Assembly (NCBI RefSeq): GCF_000346465.2
Contig: NC_034014.1
Span: 14,306,803-14,370,802 of the forward strand
From: Prunus persica
Lineage: Eukaryota; Streptophyta; Magnoliopsida; Rosales; Rosaceae
Length of the DNA: 64,000 bases
Direction of reading: 5' to 3'
The notes under the pieces: model-generated
Database searches by the model: none
Seen by the model: the letters and a program-made list of their open reading frames with translations, nothing else
Told to the model about the DNA's origin: nothing
Position numbers and translations under genes: made by a program
Shown here: positions 1 through 11,011 of the stretch, piece by piece
Layout: each line of letters starts with the position of its first letter
How positions within the stretch are numbered: position 1 is the first letter of the stretch

Positions 1-1624
1 TAAAGAAGGATATGCCTATAATCGAAGTGATGTTTCAGGAGGAGCCGCTGGAAGTAGAAGATGATTAGAGAAATTAGTCAAGGAAAAGCTAGGCAAAGGA
101 AGTAACATTAAAGACCTGAAAGACTATGCAATCATCTTTGTAGAACTTTACAGACGTCTTCCTGGGGGCATTTTGACTCGGTGCATAGGAATGACAGAAG
201 CACGAAGGAGGCTGCAAGAGGTACATGATGCCACTTGCAGCTTGGAACCAGTGATCAGTTTGTATCGGCACCTGCAACACAAGGGTTATTATTGGCCAGA
301 GATGAAGGAGCAAGCGACTGAAATTCAGTCTAATTGCCCCACATGTTTTACAACACCCTCTACCGAAGAATCTTTCACCATCTCATTGGTGGTGGATTGG
401 AAGGCTCCATACTTAGCGTTCTTTGTTGATTGGACTCTACCAACCAACTCCAAACTTGCCTACAAGCTTAAAAAGACAGTAAATAGGTATTTTGTGGATG
501 GGTCGACTCTTTACTGAAAAGGGTTCAATGGTGAGCCACTAAAATGCTTGGGAGAATCAGAGGCACATCAAGTCATGCAAGAAATACACGCTGGAGAGTG
601 TGAAGAGCACCAGGGAATAAAGAGGCTTCACCAGCAGCTACTAAGTTTTGGTATTACTGGCCTACCATGAAGAAAGATGCACATGACTTTGTCAAGAGAT
701 GCCACACGTGCCAAATTCATGCCAATTTAAGTCACAACCTCCTACATTATTGTAGGACATGCGTACTCCTTGGCCTTTTCATACTTGGGGGCTTGACTTA
801 ATTGGGACAATCCATCCCCCTTATGACGGTTACATATGGATTCTCACTGCCATGGAATATTTCACAAAGTGGGTTGAGGCAATTCCTCTTCAAAAGGCCA
901 CGGGAGCTGCTATCTCAAATTTTATTCGAGAATACATTGTGTGCAGGTTTGGAATCCTATACAAAATGGTTACAAACAATGGCACGCCTTTTGTTAACAA
1001 ACAAGTGAGCTCGACACTTAGCGGCTATGGCATCAAGCATCGCCGCTCCACACCCTATTACCCACAAGGAAACGGTCAAACGGAGGCTACAAACAAAACC
1101 ATACTGAGGATTTTGAGCAAAATTGTATATGAGTACGAAGGTGGTTGGAGTGTTCATCTGCCGGATGCCTTGTGGGCATATCGCACCTCTATAAGAAGTG
1201 CTACAGGTTTTTAGCCTTACTCGCTTGTGTATGGGTCTGATGCCATCTCACCTGTGGAAATCACCATTCCCACAGCCAGAGTGTCGGCTGTCAATGATCT
1301 TGAATGCGATGCGAAGTCATGCTCGGGCTGGCGCTTATTAGACCCCGAAGCCATGGACGAAAAAAAAGTAGAAGCCGAAAGAAAAATGGCACTTTACCAC
1401 AAATTGTTGCCCAAGCATATAACAGGACCTTCAAGCCTTAAACCTTCAAACTAGGAGATCTTGTGCTAAAAGTTGTCGAGCATGTGAGAAGACAAGTGTC
1501 GGGACCTTCCAAGTTTGCTCCGCAAGGAAGTTCACAACAGCGGCTATTATCACTTGATCTCCGCAAGGAAGGCATGCTAACGGATCCCATCAATGGAAAG
1601 TGGCTCAAGCCTTACTACTACTAA
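1..1624 (+). pseudogene. Ty3/gypsy (Tat-type) pol remnant: zinc-binding and integrase domains
   Basis: Decayed 3' part of a retrotransposon polyprotein; the integrase would insert element cDNA into chromosomes. Seen: an HHCC-type integrase zinc region around 575-725 (IHAGECEEH ... CHTCQ), broken by a frameshift near 640-660; a catalytic core at 759-1214 with WGLDLIG, a YFTKWVEA motif and TPYYPQGNGQTEATNK; and a C-terminal part at 1227-1624 ending GKWLKPYYY then TAA at 1622. The core is split from the C-terminal part by a TAG at 1213. An extra zinc-like motif (YYWPEMKEQA ... CPTC) lies at 195-345. The catalytic Asp of the usual DNG motif is Asn here (VTNNGTPF), so the enzyme would be dead even without the stops. 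The 5' end of the element is outside the window. Confidence 0.85.
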
Positions 1625-2574
1625 GTAGGCATCGTATCTTACCTTTTGTGTTATTGCATTTCCTTTTTAAATATGGCCTCCTTCTATATTCCCACCTTTT
1701 GCTTTGGGAAACTTTTGTAAGATGTACCATCATGGTAGCATGGGATTTGAAATGAAAATGAAGGAGTATTTTGGGAAGAAAAAAAAAGTCTTTGGAAATT
1801 TGCCTTTTTGCATCCCAAACTCCTGTGTGTGTATACATAAATGTGTGTGTGTATATATATATATATATAGCAATATTAAGCAAAAAAAAAAAAGCAAAAA
1901 AAAACCTACTTAGTAGAAAGCGTGCCAAGCAAAGTCACTGGAGTGGATCCCAAATCATTAACAAGCTTCATGCTTAAGCAAAATAAAATGGGGCGCCCAA
2001 AGCTAAGCATTTACAAAGAAACTAGCATGCCCATAACATCCAGGAGCCTTTGGGGGTAACTTTATAAATAAAAAAAAGGGAGGTATCGAGAATTTTGAAT
2101 AAGGATCCTCCCAAAATTTTGGCAGCATCTACCTTGTTTTAAAAGGGTACCCAACCTGTAAGACGATCTCAAGCAAAGAATTCCACCAATTAGGCATATA
2201 TATACCAAACAGGAATTACAAATGTGGCTCTAGCATCCAAAAAAAAAAGGGGACATAGGTTCCAGGAGCTTAAACACAACAACATTATAGTACAAAGTTG
2301 CCACAGTACAAGTTTTGGGACATCCAAAAGAAATATAGCCTAAGTAAAATTAAGTTATACAAGCGAAAGATTAATGTGTTCTTCGGTTTCAGAGAGAATT
2401 CTAAAATATGTCAAGCCAGTCAGTCTCACACCAAGCAAAAGCAACCTACAAGGTAGAGTAAGGGTAAATGTCAGAAGAAAACAGACTGGTGCCGGACAAG
2501 GTTACTAAAGGAGAAAAAGAGGAGTAAAGTAAGAAGGGATGTAGAGCCATGAGCCTCAAAACCGTCAAATATAG
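1625..2574. other. Non-coding spacer of Tat element 1, with GT/AT microsatellite
   Basis: No supportable gene. It holds a GT-rich then AT microsatellite at about 1822-1870, several A-runs, and a purine stretch near 2072-2084. It separates the plus-strand integrase from the antisense gene that follows. Confidence 0.6.
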
Positions 2575-5500
2575 CTAAAAAAGAATAGAAGAGGCCTTAT
2601 GAGAAGATCTAGTTGCTGCTTCTGCCACACAGCAGGCAACGTCAGCAGAAACACCTTGGGCAAGAAAAAGGGCACGCAGTTCCCCATGCTGGTTTTCCAA
2701 CTCATGCTCCTTTAGACTCAAGGCCTCTACTACTACCCTTATTTCATCAGGGCCGGAAAATGATTCCATGCTATGAATAGCCTGTGCCTCGAATACAGCA
2801 CGTGCTAAATCTCTCATCAAGTTCAGAAGAAAATCCACCCAAAAACCCAAGGTCATGGCTTCACAGATTGCATCCCACCAACAAAGGAGTCGGTGATCTG
2901 TAATGTCCAATAGGCGCATGGTATCCATCGCATGGAGCACTGAGCCAAAGGCCTGGAAAGCAGCACACCTCGAAAATGAGGAGGTGATGCCAGTAATTTC
3001 CATAAAATCTCCATACTTGTCCATAAATTTTGTCAAAGCTTCAACCTTCTCTGGGTATACAAAAGCTCCCCGAAATGTCGCATAACCGTTAAATCGGTGA
3101 CAAAGTGGCAGGAATTTGTCAATGGATCAAAGGATCTGAACACCACCATCAACGAAGGCCTTGAATGTAGTAAAGGAATTCTCCCACTCCAGCCAAGACA
3201 TACTCGACGAGCATTCTGCGGAAACGTTCCTGGCAACAGTGTCATTAACCCGAGCCTCCTCATCGGTAACTATGTCATCAAATGAGGTTGCTGGGAGGGA
3301 TTCTAGGGAGTTGGGCTCCAGGCCCCTCTGGAGAAGCGGTTGAACATGGGGTGGAATGGGCAGTGTCCCATGAAATGTAAAAGTTTTGCCTCGGAGGGCT
3401 GCTGGAAAAGCTGGCGAAACAATGCGCTCAAGGTCCCTTCGAAGAAGGTATTGAATGATTGGTAGCAGTGGACTTGTGGCTTGAGATGCAGATGCCTTGT
3501 CTTGAGGACTTGCTGGTGTCTTGGTCAGAGATGACTCAACAAGTGCTATCTCAACCAATATAGTGAGCATCTCAGAAGAAGAAGGCATCACAGGCACGAC
3601 TTCCATGCCTTGGGAAACATGCCCAATCTGAAAAATATATATGTAGGGGTAAGTATGAGGTAATCAACAAGCTATGTCACATGCATCCGAAGATAAGCAA
3701 AAGGCAAGAGAAAAGGCGACTGCCTAACTAAGCAAGTACAAACAAAAATAAGGGGAGCAAACAGTGGGTACCTCTTGGGCACCTTGTGCAGGGTCAACAA
3801 TGGCAAGGTTTGAGCCTCGAAAATATCGACAACCTGCAAAATAAGGATGAATGGTGAATAGGCAGTTCACGGTGCAAAGAATGGAAGGGGAATAGGACGT
3901 GAGATATGCCAAGTACCGGTTCTATGCTAATATGGTGTACAGTGCTGCCAACAAGTCTAGAGGGAGTATCCAAGCCACCCTGTTCTTCTGGATACACATC
4001 AGAGTGTACGAATGCATCCTTATCGCAATCATAGTAGTTGTCCTCATTAAGATCCTCATGCGTGTCACCCACATCACAAATGTCTTCTCGTTCTGGGGCG
4101 CTAGCCACAGTCTCGACGGTAACGTCATCATCACTGTCGTCATCAATAGTCACGATAGTTTCAGTCCTAGAAGCTCCGCTATTGCTTGTTTGGGCACCGG
4201 TGAATCTTGCTTGCAGGATGCGCATGCTATTGCGTTTTGGAGTTACATGTGAGATTACAGGAGGTGTATCACTTCCCTTCCTCTTTGGGGTGGTACCCAT
4301 TTTTCCTTAAAAAGAAGAAAACGAAACAGAGTAAAAATAAAAATAAAAATACATATATAATAAGTAAAGAAAAAGAGAAGGGGCATTAGAAGTAGGTTAA
4401 TACTTATTGCGAAGAGGGGTGGTTTCCAGCGCATTGCCAGAATGACCCTGGCTCTCAGATGCAGCAGGCTTTGAAGGCTGTAGACGTCCTGCGGGAGTTG
4501 CTTCTCTAGTTCGAGGGGGGCCGCTTGATGCCACTTTTGGAATGAACCTTCCATGCTTACTGGCAGTTTGCTCCTTCCCTGCAATTTGCTTCTCCTCCCG
4601 CTTCCGTTTACCCGATACCGATGTCGTGCCTTTTTCGTAACTGCAAGGACTCTACGTTCCCGATCTCTGCCTGGTTTTGGGAAACTCCCTGACAATGTCA
4701 CCACTTTTAGAAATCAAAGGCAGGTTGCGTTTCTCGCTTAGGGGGATGGCTTTCTCTTCCGACACCAAACCAGCAAGGCGAGCCGTCGTGGGTGGCAGTT
4801 TGTGGCCAGGGAAGGACTGGAATTCACGGAAAGAGGCAAGGTAGCGGTTCCAGTAGGTTTGATAGCTCCGCAAGAAACCGCCAACTCTTCCCCTGCCAGC
4901 TAAGACGAGGGGCCTGCCGCTGTCTCGTATATTACTATTGCTCCAAAAGGCCCTGTGTAACACAAAGGGGACATTATGGCTAGGACTGGTTGGTACTCCC
5001 TGATCAAACCCAAACTGTCGCTTAACCTGGTGTGGCGAGTAGAATTCAGGAGAGTCTCCACGCCCATGGTTCCAGCCTCACTTTTCTCCAAAAGCTGAGT
5101 CTGATCAAGTAGCCAGTATAGGTGTCCCAGGAACATGGGGGCTAAGGGAATCGAGTCACTGCGAGCAATGGCCAAAGCCAAGGGGAATACTCACTTATGT
5201 AGGCAGTCCTGAGAAAAATCACAAAGCACGAACCGCCCAAGCCAGAGTGATATAAATACAGCTAGCCAGCAAGGTCCCTGTGTATTTGCATCTTCAAAAT
5301 ACTGTATCTAGTTGCTAAATCGAAGCGAGGTGTTGGGGGAAGTTGGGGCACCTTTTCGTAGAATCACAAGTTTATCCATGTCCTCCAAGGTAAGAACTAT
5401 GTCAAAGGGGATCTTGTCGCCGCAAACAGGGAGGCAAAAGATATTTGCCACGTCCTCAAGAGTAGGTGTGAATTCCCCCCATGAACATACGAAGGTGTGA

Positions 5501-5802
5501 GTAGCGGTGCTCCACCTCCTGACCACATGGCGAAGCATCTTTGCTTCAATATGAATGTCCCACAACTTGGAAAGGAAAATGGTGTCACGAACCTGTGCCC
5601 TGCGCAGAATGTTCCAAGTAGACAGTTCTAGCAAATCGCGGTCAACCCACTCTAACCAACCTTTACTGATGCTGCAAGGATGTTGAAACAATAAAGGGAC
5701 AGCTGGAAAAAGGCCTTTCTTAATGCAGCACCTGGATATGGAGGCAGGTTCAGTTATGGGGGTAGTTTCAGGCGGCAACTGATCACCTACAATAGAGATC
5801 AT
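2575..5802 (-). pseudogene. Antisense plant-mobile-domain (PMD-like) gene inside Tat element 1, broken
   Basis: Multi-exon minus-strand gene lying between integrase and 3' LTR, antisense to gag-pol. The N-terminal block (5802-5308) resembles the aminotransferase-like plant mobile domain: WLEWVDRDLLE, then SWGEFTPTLEDVANIFCLPV, a hallmark of that family. 5181-4900 continues the domain (IPLAPMFLGHLYWLLDQ). 4300-3794 holds an acidic, Asp-rich stretch (IDDDSDDDVTVETV). 3606-3127 and 3036-2575 form a C-terminal region with a heptad-like helix. Segments are separated by stops or by sequence that may be introns; splice sites were not resolved with confidence. Antisense ORFs in this position are known from Tat-lineage plant elements; their function is unknown. 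Calling it pseudogene is an inference from the interruptions. Confidence 0.65.
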
Positions 5803-7135
5803 CCATCATGACTGGCGGAAGATTGGTGGATGCCATAAGAAGCCCACCAAGTCACAGATATCTGCAAAAAATAAAAAAATAAAAAAAATGGGAAGGAACA
5901 AAATGCATAAGTTCCGGCACCTTCACAATTGCTAGCCTAAAGACTCAGAATCTCATTGTAGCAAAAACAAGGGGACGGGAAAAACACACTCACACCTATA
6001 TGCATTCCTATTTATCCACATGCAGAGATGTCAAGACCATACCTACAAAAAGATCGAGCCCGTGCCTTTGTACAATTTCATCCAACAGTTAGTAAAAAAA
6101 AAAAAGGGGAAAGGGAGGAGAAACGTCTATGTGATACAGATGCAAAAGAAAACCCATATTGCAGAAGTCAATCTTTTAGAACGGCCTTGGATTTACTACT
6201 CTTGAAAAGGCAGAGATATTCAGTACATTACGTGCTTATTCTTTTCCTGCCTCACTTTGACACCATCTAAAGCTTTGTGTTCAACTAGGACAAACTGTCA
6301 CTTGGAGGGTGCCTAAAATCCCTAGTCAGTGGTTGACATCCAAAATTCAAACTATAAAGACAGGCACAAGGGATTAAACAAACATGCATCAAGAAGGACT
6401 GAAGAAAATTGCAAATAGCCTTTTCGTAAAGGACTGTTAGAATATATATGTGTGAATTCCCCCATATGTACATGTATGTATATGTGTATATGTATGCATA
6501 TGCATATATATATATATGCGGTGACAAGATGAAGAAACAGCAGAAGAAAAAGAGGAATGATGCTTACCACTGCCCTCGATTACGACTTTTCCAGCAGCTT
6601 GCCAAATCAAGAGAAGAGGGAACTGCCTTGTGATTTTCTCTTCAAGTTGCTCCACGCCTCGCGAAGTGACCTTGTCAAGCCTGGCCTTCAACGAATTGAA
6701 GAGGAAGTTCAAGAAATTTGGGGTTTTTCAAGGAGAACGGTGGCCCCTCCCAGTGGTTGCTAACGGTTTCTCTGTGCTTAACCAACTAGCGGTTATGGAT
6801 GGTGCCTCTTAGCGATTTCTCGTTTTCAAGGGTTCTCTAGACCTGGGCATGATGAAGAACCAACAAAATCGAAAGAAGAAAGCAAGGGGTTTGGGTTTGC
6901 ATGCACGGAAGAACAGAAATTGAAGACCTAGAGAAGAAGGAAAGGAAAATAAAATTTTTTAATGAAGCACCTGGGAAACGTAAAAAACTGCTAGAACATA
7001 ATCATGGCATTAGCACACAAGCAGGAAACGAGAAGGTCATATCACCAACGTGGATTTCATTTTTATTTTGGGCTGGGTTTGATTATTTGGCCCATCTCAA
7101 TATCTGCTCATGGCCCCAAAAATCAAGGCGGCTAA
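5803..7135. other. Non-coding region between antisense gene and candidate LTR
   Basis: No supportable gene. It contains a poly-purine run at about 6090-6123, and an AT/GT-rich microsatellite at 6440-6520 (tatatatgtgtg to catatatatatatatg). It is probably untranslated DNA of Tat element 1. Confidence 0.5.
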
Positions 7136-7489
7136 TGTTGAGACCCAAAAATCCAAGGGTTGGGCCCAGGATTGTTCTTAGCCCGGCACATAAAATGGAC
7201 CGCAAAAGGAGCCCAGTTAGGATATAAAAGAATTTGTAGGATGCACCTACCACAAGCTCCTCAAGCCAAGTCACTTATAAATTTGTTACGTTCATTTGGT
7301 TATTGTTGAAAAGAACCTAAAAGTGTTTTTTAAAGTTTTAGCAAACTTTTCAAAACTCTTTTGGGAGCTTGGTTCTCGAACTCAGACACTAGGGGAATTT
7401 TGTTTGTCTTCCTCTTACAGCAGCCTAAACCCATTCGTCAGGCTGCTGGAACAAGAAGACCTCTACAGTGGGGAAGCAAAATATCAACA
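7136..7489 (+). repeat. Candidate 3' LTR of Tat element 1
   Basis: A 354-bp segment begins TGTTGAGACC and ends AAATATCAACA, so its ends form the short inverted pair TGTTGA/TCAACA that LTRs carry. It has a TATA-like GATATAAAAG at about 7220-7229. It lies where a 3' LTR should be, downstream of pol and the antisense gene. The partner 5' LTR and the target duplication would be left of the window, so boundaries are unconfirmed. Confidence 0.4.
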
Positions 7490-8095
7490 GATTTTATGTA
7501 AAATCTAAGCAGATCTGTGCTTTATGAAACAAAAATGTCAAGAAACAGAAAACAATTATATTAAAAAAAAACCAAAATAAATCGAAAACAAAAGCACATA
7601 TACACTCACAATCGAAAGTCACCAGACTTGAACCCAATTACAATGGCTAACAGAATCGTTATCACACCACCACCAGTAAGCGTCGCTTGCAGATCTCTGA
7701 AATCACCCAAGCAAAATTCAGATAAAGACCAAAACAAAACCTCAAATTTAACAAAGAACAGGTCGACGACGAGAGGAAGAGAAGGCGAAGCCTGGAAGAT
7801 AAGAGACCAGGGGGCTCTTGAGAGACCCTATGAAGGAGATCTAGAAGATCGTGGAGGTGTCCTCGTGAAGATGGCAACCTTCGTGACCTGGACACAAGGG
7901 ATATGACGACCTCAATGAACTCGATGCCGAAATCTGTGACATGGATGGCGAACTTGGTGACAAAGACGGCACAATGGAGATGGTGTTGCAGGGATGAGAA
8001 AGGGAGTTGAGAAAGGGAGGGTTTCTGAAAAGGTCCTGCGAGAGGCTGTTTGAGAGAGAGAGCTGCCCATGAAAATTTAAAACTTTAAGTGAAAA
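7490..8095. other. Unassigned sequence, probably interior of a truncated CACTA element
   Basis: No gene recognised. It lies between the candidate LTR and a clear CACTA end, so it may be CACTA interior, but nothing in it is diagnostic. Confidence 0.35.
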
Positions 8096-8281
8096 TTTGT
8101 CTAGCACGTTTTAAAACACGACAGTTTTTAGGAGGAACGGTTGTAATTTTTGCTAGCGCCTTTTAATGCACGACGGTTTTAGATGAACCGTCATGGTTTT
8201 TCGTGGTTTTTAAAAACACGTCATTTTTTTCATTTCACAGTCGTTAAAGAGGTGTCTTGGTTTTCCATTTTTGTAGTAGTG
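8096..8281. mobile_element. CACTA transposon right terminus (truncated copy)
   Basis: Ends TTTTTGTAGTAGTG at 8268-8281, the reverse complement of the CACTACTACAAAAA terminus also seen at 44253. The preceding ~180 bp holds subterminal motifs such as ACACGAC, ACGACGGTTTTAG, AACCGTCATGG and AACACGTCA, the same vocabulary as the two large CACTA elements further on. No matching left terminus was found between 1 and 8000, so the other end is lost or outside. Confidence 0.75.
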
Positions 8282-9091
8282 GTTTCGTCTATTAGCTAAA
8301 TGATATCTTTGGGCCATAATTACAATGGTACCTTCGTTTTGAAACATTGCTTGGCTTTTGTATATGTTGTATTCCCTGTGAAAAGTAGGTTTTCTTATGG
8401 ATTATAGTTTTTTAATTGGCAATATTGCGTATAGATTCACTAGGTATTTGATTTTTGACGTTTAATTGAGTTTTTATCATTTATAGTGAGTTTTTATCAT
8501 TTATAGCCGGAACTTAACAAACTGCTCAATTAACCACTCAGCACAATCACAATGATAGTTTGGTGAACACTTGTATTGTGGGTGTGCTGAGTAATTTGAT
8601 GAGTGATCCTATATATGTCAATATGGGACCCCCAAAATTATACTGAAAGATTGGAATATGGGGGGAAAAAAACGCTTAATTATTTTCATGTTTTAGACCC
8701 CAAAACTAGCATGCAAACGTTACCTAAAGGGAAAGGGTTCAACTTTATCAACAGCAAGTGCAACCTTAATTATTAAAGGGAAAGGTGAACATGATATCAA
8801 CAATTTTGTAAAGTTTTGTCTGCCACTTCACCTTTTGTTTTGTTTTGTTTTTGTTTTTTTTTTTTGAAGACCTTTCGTATTAATTTGAAAGAGATATTTA
8901 ATTAACCCACTAATAATTTACAGCAAAATTTTCATCTTTAATTTGAAGTTGTAACTTGTACCCTGTGCTCATTCATGGCTAGTGTGCCAGCAATCCAGAC
9001 TTAATTTTCTTGCTTGTAGATACATCAGGATGCAAGACACACTGAAACCAGGTCACTCTTAATTCCTCAAGTTTCTTTCCTGCAAAGACAT
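8282..9091. other. Unassigned AT-rich sequence, possibly host intron
   Basis: No transposon domain or convincing ORF. It contains a perfect 20-bp tandem duplication at 8468-8487 and 8488-8507 (gagtttttatcatttatag plus one base). If the LINE insertion at 9406 is removed, this DNA abuts the intron-like sequence at about 43986-44192, hence the suggestion of a host intron. Confidence 0.4.
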
Positions 9092-9375
9092 AGGCCCTTC
9101 GCTGCGAATTTTGATCTTTACCGATTAGAATTTCGCCGAGACAGACCTTTCGCCGCGAATTTTATCTTTTCGAACAAAATTTGCCAGGACAGACCTTTCG
9201 CGGTGAATCTGAGCTTTCCAGACGAAGTCACATCGGGAGACCTTTCCTGCAAATGTCGCAGGGACAAACCTTTGGCGAATTTCATCTTTTCCAAGAAATT
9301 TCGCCGGGATTGACCTTTCCAACAAAGTTTTGCCGGAAATACCTGGCGACTTTTGATCTTTCCGACAAAAGTTCG
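9092..9375. repeat. Degenerate ~50-bp tandem array
   Basis: Five or six diverged units share the pattern GACCTTTCGCCGCGAATTT, then ATCTTTTC, then AATTTCGCCGGGA. Clear unit starts are near 9092, 9145, 9193 and 9266. Apparent minus-strand ORFs here only reflect the repeat. The array sits next to the 3' (poly-A) end of the LINE. Confidence 0.6.
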
Positions 9376-9405
9376 GTGGGATTGCGGCAAATTATGTTGT
9401 TCTCC

Positions 9406-10500
9406 TTTTTTTTTTTTTTTTTTTTTAATTTATCAAAAAGATACTTCATTAAGCCAAAAGGCAAGTCACAACCAAGGAACAACAGGAGAAGGAACACACC
9501 TAAGCCAGAACCAACTTGGTGCAAAAAGAAGTTCCTAGACCTGGACTTAAAAAACGAAAACAAGAAATTACATTGGTGGCCCAGGAAGGCCATCTGAAGT
9601 TAGAACCCGAACAATAGAAGGTGGTGGACAATAAGTCCAGTGTATTACATCCACCGTCTGCAATCCAATCTTCGCAGCCATGTGAGCTGCTTGATTTTGG
9701 TTACGTGGGATCCATCGCCACTCCACAGAATCAAAGAGGGATGATCTTCCCCTGATTTCCCTGATAAGTGGAAGGATGGTCCAAGCGCCGTTGCCCATAT
9801 TACCATTAATACTATTGATCAAGATTTCGGAGTCAGATTCGAAGATGACTTTACGATCTCCCAAGTCCCGTGCCATTGAAATACCAAGCAGGGCTGCCTC
9901 TGCTTCAGCGCATACATTTTTCTTTTCTGCAAGTCCTCCTCCAAAATGGCTATCAGCCGTCTTTCTGATCACTCCAAGACCAGCCGAGCACGAGACAGCA
10001 AGCGAGGCTCCATCAAAACTTATTTTGACGTGGTCTGTCATTGGAGATAGATTGTTTCCAATGAAGTTACAGGGGGGGAGAGATATGGGAATCATGCTGA
10101 GGATAATTATTGGTGGCAGACTTAAAAGTCCCAAGCAGTAGTGACAGCAGTAGTTTTGATAGGATCCAAAGGTTTGTTTTCAAAAATGAAGCTGCAACGG
10201 GCCTTCCAAATTTCCCATAAAATGAAGCATACTAAAGACAAGAACCAAGCCGAGTTATTGAAAGAGCCATGATTTTCCATTAAACTTTGGATCTATTTGT
10301 CAAAAGTGGTGATACTTTGCTGTTGATAACATAGTTTAAAGGGGAACCGAACCACACAGCTTGAGCCCAGGGGCATAATAAAATCATGTGCTAAATTGAT
10401 TCATCTTCCAAGTCACATATTGGGTAAATTGGAGAGACCGAGATCCGTTTTATGTAAAGGGAAAGCTTAGTGGATATGGACTTGTTGAGAAGACGCCAGC
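9406..10500 (-). mobile_element. LINE (L1-type), 3' segment with poly(A) tail
   Basis: Minus-strand non-LTR retrotransposon. It ends in a run of 21 T at 9406-9426, which is the poly(A) tail of the minus-strand copy. It encodes an RNase H domain at 10134-9568 and, upstream at about 10500-10300, a zinc-finger reverse-transcriptase-like region (CPICDLEDESI, then HMILLCPWAQAVWF after a stop). The continuation lies at 22384-23179, beyond the inserted Tat element, in register across the AGAAG duplication. Confidence 0.85.
9568..10134 (-). pseudogene. LINE RNase H-like domain (RVT_3 type)
   Basis: C-terminal domain of the LINE polyprotein. In L1-type plant elements it would degrade the RNA strand of the RNA:DNA hybrid. 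Motifs seen: FDGASLAVSCSAGLGVI (first Asp), CAEAEAALLGI (Glu), IFESDSEILINSI (second Asp) and WIPRNQNQAAHMAA (His region). The four acidic/His positions look retained. The reading frame is open for about 188 codons, but the upstream part has stops, so it is a fragment of a dead polyprotein. The start shown is the open-frame limit, not a real initiation site. Confidence 0.8.
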
Positions 10501-10505
10501 AGAAG
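10501..10505. repeat. Target site duplication AGAAG, left copy
   Basis: AGAAG directly precedes the left LTR and recurs at 22384-22388 directly after the right LTR. Five bases is the usual duplication length for Ty3/gypsy insertion. Confidence 0.95.
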
Positions 10506-11011
10506 TGTTGATGCTCAAAATGGCCCGGCCAATATTGAGTACAACTTAGTGATTAGATGTGCTGAGTCTTCAGCAGAGAAGAGGGCTGAGGCCCTTGGTG
10601 AAATGGGTTGGTGAGAGACCTGTAGAAGGTAAAAAGAGGAGAAGCGATCGTTAAGCTTCGGACACCGGTGTGGTGCCGGCCGAAGGCTCTCCGATGCCTA
10701 AGTCAGTTACGAGTAGTAATTCTGGCAGAGTAACAGTAAAAGTGGGAGAATAGTTCTTGGTTTTACCTGGGTACTGTTCCCTATTTATAGGGAAGTGAAA
10801 GTGGGAGCTTTGCACAAAGTTCCAATGTGGGACTTTGTGCAAGCCGTTGTGGTGACGACACGTGTCCTGGAGATTAGGTTTGGCAGCTGAGAGCTTTGGC
10901 AGGTGTCTCGCACCTCGGAAGTGTGTCTTCCTTCGGCATGGGAGAAGGCGTGGCTGCCTTGGTGCTAGTCGCTTTGATGCTGGGTCTGCTCGGTTCATTA
11001 TGGTGTAAACA
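10506..11011 (-). repeat. 3' LTR of Tat element 2
   Basis: 506 bp, starting TGTTGATGCTC and ending GGTGTAAACA in plus orientation. It differs from the other LTR at three sites: gaaatGggttgg, gtgtcCtggag and gtgtctCgcacc. A TATA-like CTATAAATAG lies on the minus strand at 10781-10790. Confidence 0.95.

Noticed and set aside
1605..1928. Overlapping frames near 1.6-2.0 kb
   Set aside because: They are translations of a microsatellite and A-rich DNA after the end of pol.
9020..9051. Possible 32-bp host exon between an AG and a GT
   Set aside because: Splice-like dinucleotides alone are weak evidence and no protein similarity is recognisable.
10651..10998. 115-codon open frame, repeated identically at 22023-22370
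   Set aside because: It lies wholly within the two LTRs; the identity comes from LTR duplication, and there is no conserved domain.
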